NCBI GenBank assembly: GCA_964578625.1
Contig: CAZODQ010000028.1
Coordinates: 1-10,921, forward strand
DNA from: CAZBSE01 sp964578625
Lineage (GTDB): Bacteria > Actinomycetota > Humimicrobiia > Humimicrobiales > Humimicrobiaceae
DNA: 10,921 bases
Direction of reading: 5' to 3'
Shown here piece by piece: positions 5,243-10,921 of this stretch. The notes below the pieces were generated by a model. The model saw only the letters and a list, made by a program, of their open reading frames with translations, ran no database searches and was not told the origin of the DNA. How positions within the stretch are numbered: the stretch's first letter is position 1; every line of letters starts with the position of its first letter. Both the position numbers and the translations under genes were made by a program.

Positions 5243-6340
5243 ATCAGACTGGGAATAATAGGTCTGCCAAATGTAGGTAAGAGTACACTGTTTAATGCTA
5301 TAACGGCTGCCGGAGCTGAAGCTTCGAACTACCCTTTTTGTACTGTGGAACCAAATATTGCCACGGTACCTGTTCCGGATGAAAGATTGGAAAAATTATC
5401 AGAGATTGTTAATCCGGAAAAAATAACTCATGCTACTATTGAATTTGTGGATATTGCCGGGCTGGTAGAGGGTGCCAGTAAGGGTGAGGGGCTTGGGAAC
5501 AAGTTCTTGTCTCATATCCGGGAAGTGGATGCCGTTATTCATGTAGTGAGATGTTTCAGAGATGAAAAAGTATCACATCCCTATGCTGATATAGAACCTG
5601 TGAGGGATGTTGAAGTAGTAGATATGGAATTGATTTTTGCAGATCTTGAAACTGTTGAGAAAAGGATTGAAAGGGCAAATAGGATGGCAAAAAGCGGGGA
5701 TAAGAGATATGTAAATGAGTATGAGTTGCTGAAAAGGGTAAAAGCGGAATTGGAAAGTGGAGTTCAGGCAAGGAATATGCTGTTTAGTGATGAGGAAAGA
5801 ATAATTATTGAAGAGCTTTTTTTACTGACCTATAAGCCTGTCTTATACGTTGCAAACATTGATGAATCTGATATGGGGAAAGAAATAGAAAGCCTTGCTG
5901 CAGTATTTAAACTTTATAAATATGCTTCCAGGGAAAAGTCGGATGTGATGTCAATAAGCGTAAAAATTGAAGAAGAAATATCACAGCTGGAGCCGGATGA
6001 GAAGAAATTGTTTTTAAAGGAACTCGGCATTCCGTTATCCGGTATGGATAGACTGATAGAAAAGTGCTACAAGCTTTTAGGACTTATAAGTTTTTTAACC
6101 ATAAAACTTCCTGAATTACGGGCATGGACTGTTAAAGATGGTACCAGCGCACTGGATGCCGCGGGTAAGATACATACGGATTTCAAGAGAGGTTTTATAT
6201 GTGTTGAAATTATAGATTACAATACTCTTATAAATACCGGCTCTTATTCGGCTGCAAGGGAGAAAGGGTTAATCCGCCGCGAGGGAAAAGATTATGTAAT
6301 GAAAGACGGGGATGTTGCCCTGTTTAAATTCAGTGTATAA
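5243..6340 (+). CDS. ychF: YchF/OLA1-family nucleotide-binding ATPase, with ATC as apparent start codon
   Basis: A ribosome-associated P-loop protein of the Obg group that in characterised members prefers ATP. From ATC 5243 the product is 365 residues, the usual family length. Motifs are G1 GLPNVGKST (7-15), the conserved NYPFCTVEPN (29-38), G3 DIAGLVEGASKGEGLGNKFL (70-89), and NIDE at 205-208 in place of the GTPase NKxD, the feature tied to ATP preference. A coiled-coil insertion spans about 125-175 and the C-terminal TGS domain about 282-365 (RAWT, HTDFKRGF, GKDYVMKDGDV). The frame has a TAA at 5225-5227 and no ATG, GTG or TTG before the P-loop; the first such codon, GTG 5345, would delete the whole G1 motif. 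Family proteins start M-K/R-L-G, aligning with ATC-AGA-CTG-GGA, so ATC is the likely start; ATA 5240 is the alternative. A one-base error in ATG is also possible. Confidence 0.93.
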   Translation: MRLGIIGLPNVGKSTLFNAITAAGAEASNYPFCTVEPNIATVPVPDERLEKLSEIVNPEKITHATIEFVDIAGLVEGASKGEGLGNKFLSHIREVDAVIHVVRCFRDEKVSHPYADIEPVRDVEVVDMELIFADLETVEKRIERANRMAKSGDKRYVNEYELLKRVKAELESGVQARNMLFSDEERIIIEELFLLTYKPVLYVANIDESDMGKEIESLAAVFKLYKYASREKSDVMSISVKIEEEISQLEPDEKKLFLKELGIPLSGMDRLIEKCYKLLGLISFLTIKLPELRAWTVKDGTSALDAAGKIHTDFKRGFICVEIIDYNTLINTGSYSAAREKGLIRREGKDYVMKDGDVALFKFSV

Positions 6341-6341
6341 A

Positions 6342-6370
6342 TTGAGTTTTACAATATTCATTTGTATAAT
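6342..6370 (+). promoter_or_regulatory. Promoter of the CARDB-like gene
   Basis: TTGAGT (6342-6347) and a perfect TATAAT (6365-6370) are spaced by exactly 17 bases. The -35 begins two bases after the ychF stop, so the gene has its own promoter despite being close to ychF. Predicted start is near 6377. Confidence 0.6.
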
Positions 6371-6381
6371 GTATCTGAGTC

Positions 6382-6397
6382 TTTACCGGCCGTTAAA
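6382..6397. repeat. GC-cored imperfect palindrome in the CARDB gene leader
   Basis: TTTACCGGCCGTTAAA is symmetric in seven of eight pairs (C6386/T6393 fails). It lies a few bases after the predicted transcript start and is a conspicuous GC core in an AT-rich leader. A repressor-type operator is possible but not shown. Confidence 0.3.
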
Positions 6398-6429
6398 ATC
6401 TTAATTTCTATTTATCAGAAAGGACATTT

Positions 6430-7455
6430 TTGGAAAGAAGAGGCAGAAGAGAAATAATCATAACTTTAATAATAATGATTATAATTGCTGCAGTTATTGT
6501 AAGCTGGCTTTCTGGTTTATGGAGCTGCGAGGCAGGAAGGGTAGATTTAACCAATGAAGAAAGACTGACTATCTCTAATTATCTAAATTCAGTATCGATA
6601 TATGTTCAGCAGTCCAACAGGCTCTCTTATAAATTTTTTAATGTTCTGGATAAAGCAAAGGAACTATCACGTGAGGATATAGACAATGAACTTTTAGATA
6701 TAATTGAAGAGAGTAAGGTTATTTTAGCTAACTGTAAAGAATTAAGACCTCCGGAATTTTTTGATGTTGCCCATGGATATTTAGAACTGGTATTTGAAAC
6801 CAGAAGCAAAGCTTATGAAGATTTCAGGCCGGCTCTGTTTAATGCACTTGAAGATCTGGATTTGGATATTTCTACTGCACAGATAACGAATACCTTTTTA
6901 TATATGTTTATGAGTGATGAAATTTATCAGTATTTTCAGGATAAATTAAAGGAATCAGGAGAGCTTTTAGGAATATCTGATCTGACTATAATTGATTCAA
7001 AGATACTTCAGGACAGAGATCTTACCGACACTCAGAATGTTATGACATTTATTTCTGAAATAAAGGCTGTAGCCGGTCTTCAGGAGAGAAGGGGTGTGGC
7101 AGTTATTGATGATAGCATAGAATTTGATCCTCCGGAGATTAATATACAGGGAGATTACCGAATAATAGCTAAAGGCTCTGAAATCACTATAGCTATCAAA
7201 ATAGAAAATCAGGGCAATGTAGTGGAAAACGATGTAGATGTGGTAATGAAATATATGACACAGGATAATGTTTTCGAGGAAAAAGAATATGTCATAAGTT
7301 CAATTAATCCTTCCGAGCAGAAGGCTGTGACTTTATCAGGATTTACTGCTTATCCAGGCAGGAAATGTGAACTGGAAATAACTGCCGGTCCGGTGCCTGA
7401 TGAAGTGCTTATGGCCAACAATACAGCTACATACAAATTTATGATGGAAAATTGA
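6430..7455 (+). CDS. Single-pass exported protein with CARDB-like C-terminal domain, function unknown
   Basis: A 341-residue protein not recognised as a named gene. A basic N-terminus (MERRGRRE) is followed by a hydrophobic helix (about 9-30), so most of the chain is probably outside the cytoplasm; C33 lies just after the helix but without a good lipobox. Residues about 40-225 look all-helical and acidic, with no catalytic motif that I can see. Residues about 230-341 fit a CARDB-type beta sandwich: TIAIKIENQGNVVENDVDVVM, then VISSINPSEQKAVTLSGF and a final MANNTATYKF strand. Such domains mediate adhesion or envelope protein contacts. The start is TTG 6430 with AAAGGA 5 bases upstream. It lies between ychF and an M23 peptidase and has its own promoter. 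A role at the cell surface is inference. Confidence 0.75.
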   Translation: MERRGRREIIITLIIMIIIAAVIVSWLSGLWSCEAGRVDLTNEERLTISNYLNSVSIYVQQSNRLSYKFFNVLDKAKELSREDIDNELLDIIEESKVILANCKELRPPEFFDVAHGYLELVFETRSKAYEDFRPALFNALEDLDLDISTAQITNTFLYMFMSDEIYQYFQDKLKESGELLGISDLTIIDSKILQDRDLTDTQNVMTFISEIKAVAGLQERRGVAVIDDSIEFDPPEINIQGDYRIIAKGSEITIAIKIENQGNVVENDVDVVMKYMTQDNVFEEKEYVISSINPSEQKAVTLSGFTAYPGRKCELEITAGPVPDEVLMANNTATYKFMMEN

Positions 7456-7544
7456 AAGTAGATGGGAACTTTTAGGCTGCTTTATTTGTAATTTCCGTTA
7501 CATAGTTTTCAATTATTTTAAAGAATAAACTTTAATAAAAAGGT

Positions 7545-7572
7545 TTTCCATATTAAATTTATCGGTTATAAT
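7545..7572 (+). promoter_or_regulatory. Promoter of the M23 peptidase gene
   Basis: TTTCCA (7545-7550) and a perfect TATAAT (7567-7572) are separated by 16 bases. The same -35 text, TTTCCA, occurs in the candidate promoter of the chagasin-like gene. Predicted start is near 7579, about 30 bases before the ATG. Confidence 0.5.
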
Positions 7573-7579
7573 GTTATAT

Positions 7580-7596
7580 CTAATTTTTAAAATTAG
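7580..7596. repeat. Perfect 8-bp inverted repeat at the peptidase transcript start
   Basis: CTAATTTT (7580-7587) and AAAATTAG (7589-7596) are exact reverse complements around a single central T. The dyad begins at the predicted transcription start of the peptidase gene, a position suited to an operator. It shares the CTA...TAG outline with the dyad at 5104-5123. Confidence 0.4.
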
Positions 7597-7608
7597 AGTT
7601 ATTTACAT

Positions 7609-8568
7609 ATGGAAGAAAAAAAGAATAAATTTTTTACTTTATTATTTTTTTCAGATGCTAAATCTAAGATAAGAAAAGTAAAGATTTCTCATAATGCATT
7701 AAGATTACTATTTATTGTATTTATAATATTTCTAGCCGCTGCTGTTATTCTGGTTTCGGACCTCTTTGCAACCCATCAAAAATTAAATGAAAAAATAGCT
7801 GAACTTGAAAGAGTAGAGTATAAAATCAATTATAAGGAAGTAGAACTGGCAAATCTCGAAAAGAAGACCAAGGAAATAGAAACAAAAACAAAAATACTGG
7901 AAGGTTATCTTAATGAAGTAGAAGAACTTGACCAGATGGTAAGAGATATAACAGGAGAAGGTGGATATGTAGAAGAGGTAGCAATTTATACTGCGGATTT
8001 GAGTTCTGATATTAAATTAGAAGAAGACCCCAATGAAGTTTATTACTATATCAGTGACCAGGAGCAGGAACTGGATGATATAGATACATTACTGGACAAT
8101 CTTTTAACCGTAGCTCCAGAGTTATCGGAGATACTCTCTATAGATAAGCAGAATATGGAAGACCATTTATACCTGAAGGATCATACTCCTGATATCTGGC
8201 CTACATGGGGGATGATTACCTCAAGATTCTGGGCTTGGAGGGGAGGCCATAGACATAAAGGACTGGATATTGCAAACAGCGTAGGTATCAATATACAGAC
8301 AACTGCCAGTGGAGTGGTAATTTATTCAGGCTGGCAGGGAAGCTATGGACGAAAGGTTGTTATCTATCATGGACCTGGTCTTGATGATGCCAGCTACAGC
8401 ACTGTATATGCTCATCTTAGCAAGGTTTATGTAAAAGTGGGAGATGAAGTCAGTAAAGGTGATGTGATCGCAGCTATGGGAAATACCGGTAACAGCACCG
8501 GACCTCACCTGCACTATGAAGTTTTAGTTAATGGCATCCCTAATAATCCAGAGGATTTTCTGCCATAA
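7609..8568 (+). CDS. Membrane-anchored M23 (LytM-type) peptidase
   Basis: A 319-residue protein likely to cut peptidoglycan cross-bridges or to activate amidases at the cell surface. The short cytoplasmic N-terminus is followed by one membrane helix (about 31-50), a coiled coil (about 55-110), an acidic linker (about 130-180) and the M23 domain (about 195-319). The zinc ligands appear intact: H216 and D220 in HKGLD, and H302 in the GPHLHYEV motif (298-305). The catalytic histidines H269 (YAHLS) and H300 are also present, so it should be an active enzyme rather than an EnvC/NlpD-type degenerate factor. This layout resembles single-pass, coiled-coil LytM proteins working in division or elongation. 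The ATG at 7609 lacks a good Shine-Dalgarno; only TAGAG upstream is weakly similar. Confidence 0.92.
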   Translation: MEEKKNKFFTLLFFSDAKSKIRKVKISHNALRLLFIVFIIFLAAAVILVSDLFATHQKLNEKIAELERVEYKINYKEVELANLEKKTKEIETKTKILEGYLNEVEELDQMVRDITGEGGYVEEVAIYTADLSSDIKLEEDPNEVYYYISDQEQELDDIDTLLDNLLTVAPELSEILSIDKQNMEDHLYLKDHTPDIWPTWGMITSRFWAWRGGHRHKGLDIANSVGINIQTTASGVVIYSGWQGSYGRKVVIYHGPGLDDASYSTVYAHLSKVYVKVGDEVSKGDVIAAMGNTGNSTGPHLHYEVLVNGIPNNPEDFLP

Positions 8569-8580
8569 ATAGGATTTAAT

Positions 8581-8608
8581 TTGTAAAAACTTATTTCGTT
8601 TTTATATT
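8581..8608 (+). promoter_or_regulatory. Promoter candidate for pheA-serS
   Basis: TTGTAA (8581-8586) and TATATT (8603-8608) are separated by 16 bases, with four and five consensus matches. The start would be near 8615, giving a leader of 40-55 bases. A second -10-like CATAAT (8634-8639) closer to the gene has no good -35. Confidence 0.4.
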
Positions 8609-8656
8609 GTATTTAATCAATGAATTTTATAGACATAATTTTTTATTATCAAATTT

Positions 8657-9517
8657 TTGAAATTCAATATGGTAATAATTAAGAAAATAGCATACTTGGG
8701 ACCGTCTGGAACATTTACCGAAGAAGCACTGGATAAGTTTGTTCAGGATGTAAGTCAAATAAAAAAAATACCATTTCCCACAGTTGTAGATGTGATAAAA
8801 AGCGTGGATAGAGGAGAAGTTGATGAGGGATTAGTTCCTATTGAGAATTCTATTGAGGGTTCGGTAAATATCACGCAGGACATCCTTACCTTTGAGAGTG
8901 AGGCAAAAATAATAGGAGAAGTAACTATCCCTGTAAAACACAGCCTTATCGGCAAGAAAGAAATCAAGCTTAATAAAATACGCAAGATCATATCTCATCC
9001 ACATGCAACTGCCCAGTGCAGAAAATTTTTAACAGCCAGCCTGAAGGGTATTGAAATCGTTGCTGCCAACAGTACTGCAGAAGCAGTAAAAATTTTAAAA
9101 AAGGAAAGTGATGATGTTGCAGCAATAGGAACAAAAACCGCTGCAAGACTGTATAATCTTAAAATAATAAAGAGCGACATTGAGGATAATAAGGATAACA
9201 AGACAAGGTTTGTTTTCATTGGTAATAGAATTCAACCGAAAACAGGCATTGATAAGACTTCAATGGTGTGTTTTCTCAAAGAGGACAGGCCGGGAAGCCT
9301 TTATAATATATTAAAGGAATTTGCTCAGAGGGACATTAATCTGACCAGATTGGAATCAAGGCCCGCTAAAAAGAATCTTGGGGATTATGTATTTATGATA
9401 GATTTAGATGGGCACCTGCATGATAAGAATATATTTGAAGCAATTGAAGTTCTTAGAAGAAGCGTATATCTTGTAAAAATTTTAGGTTCATATCCTAAAT
9501 GGACTGATAGGGTTTAG
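8657..9517 (+). CDS. pheA: Prephenate dehydratase
   Basis: Converts prephenate to phenylpyruvate in phenylalanine synthesis. It is the monofunctional type: a dehydratase domain (about 8-190) followed by a regulatory ACT domain (about 203-280), with no chorismate mutase part. Visible motifs are IAYLGPSGTFTEEA near the start, the PIENSIEGSV substrate-site motif (61-70), the catalytic TRFVFIG motif (183-189), and in the ACT domain the phenylalanine-binding EDRPGSLYNIL and LESRP elements, so feedback inhibition by phenylalanine is expected. Numbering is from TTG 8657. An ATG at 8669 would give 282 residues starting MVIIKK, which fits the family N-terminus better. Neither start has a clear Shine-Dalgarno. 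serS follows after 14 bases, so the two are probably cotranscribed. Confidence 0.92.
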   Translation: MKFNMVIIKKIAYLGPSGTFTEEALDKFVQDVSQIKKIPFPTVVDVIKSVDRGEVDEGLVPIENSIEGSVNITQDILTFESEAKIIGEVTIPVKHSLIGKKEIKLNKIRKIISHPHATAQCRKFLTASLKGIEIVAANSTAEAVKILKKESDDVAAIGTKTAARLYNLKIIKSDIEDNKDNKTRFVFIGNRIQPKTGIDKTSMVCFLKEDRPGSLYNILKEFAQRDINLTRLESRPAKKNLGDYVFMIDLDGHLHDKNIFEAIEVLRRSVYLVKILGSYPKWTDRV

Positions 9518-9531
9518 AGAAAGAAAGTAAA

Positions 9532-10803
9532 ATGATCGATTTAGAACTATTCAGGAAAGATCCCAAAGTTTTTGAATCAGAAATAAAAAATAGAGGTTTA
9601 AAAATTGACACCGGTACTGGTCTTAAACTGGATAAAGAAAGAAGAGATCTTATATTGAAAGTTGATAAACTGAGATCCGATAAAAATACAGCCTCAAAAA
9701 TAATACCGACACTTAAGGGAGAGGAAAGAAATAAAAAGATCAGCCAGATGAAGAAAATAAATGATGATTTGAAGAAGTTAGAGATCAGATTGGCTGAGGC
9801 AGAGGAAAAATTTATAGCCCATTTTTCAAAATACCCCAATCTATCACACAGTACCACTCCTGTAGGAAAAGACGAGAGTGGAAACGTAGTTCAATTCTAT
9901 TATGGGAAGAAACCTAAATTTGATTTTAAACCAAGAAACCATATAGATCTTGGGATAGGCCTTGATATATTGGATGAAAGCAGAGCTGCAAAAATTTCTG
10001 GTTCAAGGTTTGTTTTTTTGAAGAACGAAGCAGTTCTATTAGAACTGGCTTTGATCCAATATGTTCTGAATATCTTAATCAAAAAAGGCTTTACACTGCT
10101 GCTGCCTCCGTTTTTAGTAAAAGAAAAAGCTATGTACGGTACGGGATTTTTTCCTGTAGAAAAAACACAGTATTATAAAACTGAACTTGATGATTTATTT
10201 TTAATAGGAACATCTGAAGTTCCGTTATGTGCATACCACAGTGAGGAATTTCTGGATGTAGGCGTTCTTCCTTTGAAATATACCGCTTTTTCTACATGCT
10301 TCAGAAGGGAAGCCGGGACTTATGGAAAGGATTTGGGCGGGATGTTCAGAGTTCATCAGTTCGATAAGGTCGAGATGTTTATTTTCGCCCACCCCGAAAA
10401 ATCATGGGGAGAATATGAAAGGTTGAGAAGTGTTTTAGAAGAGATAATGCAGGGGTTGGGGTTTCATTACAGAATTGTAAATATGTGTACCGGAGATATC
10501 GGTACCCCTAATGCCAAAAAATATGATCTTGAAGCATGGCTTCCCGGGCAGAATAAATACAGGGAATTAGCTTCCTGCAGCCATGATACGGATTTCCAGG
10601 CAAGGAGACTTAATATAAAGTATAGAGATGGTAAAAGGAAAGAGCTGGTCCATACTATGAACAGTACTGCCTGTGCGGTAGGGAGGACTTTGATAGCAAT
10701 TTATGAAAATTACCAGGACAGCGAAGGTAATATAAAAATTCCGGAAGTCCTGCTTCCATTTATGAACGGAATGGGTATGATTTCTGCTAAAAAAGATAAA
10801 TAG
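9532..10803 (+). CDS. serS: Seryl-tRNA synthetase
   Basis: Charges tRNA-Ser with serine (class II synthetase, cytoplasm), 423 residues, the normal length. The N-terminal arm (about 1-100) is a long antiparallel coiled coil rich in K and E that binds the long variable arm of tRNA-Ser. The catalytic core shows motif 1 ending in LLLPP (189-193), the serine-site LIGTSEVPL (224-232; TSE replaces the commoner TAE), motif 2 with FRREAGTYGKDLGGMFRVHQF (257-277), and motif 3 NSTACAVGRTLIAIYENYQ (377-395) with R385. The NSTACAVGR wording differs from the NGSGLAVGR form of many bacteria; I recall similar variants elsewhere, so it is not a defect. The ATG has only a weak purine-rich site upstream. A serine tRNA gene starts 89 bases after the stop. 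Confidence 0.97.
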   Translation: MIDLELFRKDPKVFESEIKNRGLKIDTGTGLKLDKERRDLILKVDKLRSDKNTASKIIPTLKGEERNKKISQMKKINDDLKKLEIRLAEAEEKFIAHFSKYPNLSHSTTPVGKDESGNVVQFYYGKKPKFDFKPRNHIDLGIGLDILDESRAAKISGSRFVFLKNEAVLLELALIQYVLNILIKKGFTLLLPPFLVKEKAMYGTGFFPVEKTQYYKTELDDLFLIGTSEVPLCAYHSEEFLDVGVLPLKYTAFSTCFRREAGTYGKDLGGMFRVHQFDKVEMFIFAHPEKSWGEYERLRSVLEEIMQGLGFHYRIVNMCTGDIGTPNAKKYDLEAWLPGQNKYRELASCSHDTDFQARRLNIKYRDGKRKELVHTMNSTACAVGRTLIAIYENYQDSEGNIKIPEVLLPFMNGMGMISAKKDK

Positions 10804-10872
10804 CGCAGTTTTATATATCCCGCACAAAATCAATTCTATTGGCTTGAATGACATTAATAAATCCCGATTTTA

Positions 10873-10881
10873 TGCTATAAT
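10873..10881 (+). promoter_or_regulatory. Extended -10 promoter of tRNA-Ser
   Basis: TGC followed by TATAAT is a perfect extended -10. It ends 11 bases before the tRNA gene and places the start near 10888. No good -35 lies 17 bases upstream, as is usual for extended -10 promoters. The tRNA can therefore be made independently of serS. Confidence 0.6.
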
Positions 10882-10892
10882 TTGTCTTTGCT

Positions 10893-10921
10893 GGAGAGGT
10901 GGCAGAGTCTGGTTGAATGCG
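10893..10921 (+). tRNA. tRNA-Ser, 5' part only, cut by the window edge
   Basis: The first 29 bases read GGAGAGG (acceptor), TG, then a D arm of GCA and TGC closing a loop with AGTCTGGTTGAA. The GGAGAGGTGGCAGAG opening with a 3-bp D stem is typical of bacterial serine tRNAs. The anticodon lies beyond the window, so the isoacceptor is unknown. Its position directly after serS supports the serine identity. Confidence 0.8.

Larger units (their letters stand above)
7456..7608. other. Spacer between the CARDB-like gene and the M23 peptidase
   Basis: No open frame of note. It contains the peptidase promoter and a perfect short dyad, listed separately. An AAACTTT / AAAGGTTT pair around 7528-7547 could form a weak hairpin but is too poor to call a terminator. 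Confidence 0.5.

Noticed and set aside
5345..5347. GTG at 5345 as the ychF start
   Set aside because: It would remove the P-loop and the whole first 34 residues, all of which are encoded and conserved upstream in the same frame.
7489..7506. Similarity between TTTGTAAT...CCGTT pieces at 5182-5195 and 7486-7502
   Set aside because: Only about a dozen scattered matching bases with different spacing; too weak to call a repeat family.

Overview
The window is about 10.9 kb of AT-rich bacterial chromosome (roughly one third G+C by eye; some intergenic stretches are far lower). Ten protein genes are complete, with one complete tRNA gene and one tRNA gene cut by the right edge. Gene order, leader structure, Shine-Dalgarno sequences and gene content (YchF, PheA, SerS) are bacterial. 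Three genes start with TTG, and ychF appears to start with a rare non-NTG codon. The organism looks like a low-GC, probably uncultivated bacterium. The phylum cannot be fixed from this window; the GTSEVP form of SerS hints at the actinobacterial/Chloroflexi side but does not prove it.

Region by region: 1-369 is mostly very AT-rich, with a GC-richer patch carrying a short minus-strand open stretch, a 10-bp inverted repeat and a good promoter. 370-3707 is a tightly packed signalling operon: a MASE3 membrane histidine kinase, a stand-alone Rcp1-type receiver, and a receiver-PAS-HD-GYP effector. 3708-3983 holds an isolated tRNA-Ala(GGC) gene. 3984-4574 is a two-helix membrane protein with a bacterial PH domain. 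Convergent to it lies a chagasin-type (MEROPS I42) lipoprotein. 5243-6340 is ychF. 6430-7455 is a single-pass exported protein with a CARDB-like C-terminal domain. 7609-8568 is a membrane-anchored M23 peptidase. 8657-10803 is pheA followed by serS, and a tRNA-Ser gene begins 89 bases after serS.

How they work together: the first three genes form a plausible phosphorelay from a membrane sensor to two receivers, one of which drives an HD-GYP domain likely to hydrolyse cyclic di-GMP. The CARDB protein, M23 peptidase and chagasin lipoprotein are all envelope or exported proteins and flank ychF, but each has its own promoter-like sequence, so they are not one obvious operon. The pheA-serS pair and tRNA-Ser are housekeeping functions; serS beside a serine tRNA joins enzyme and substrate genes.

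No mobile element, CRISPR array, toxin-antitoxin pair or defence island is visible. I do not see a clearly new multi-gene system. The best items for a second look are the non-canonical ychF start, the uncharacterised CARDB protein, the bacterial chagasin lipoprotein, and several near-perfect dyads at promoters.
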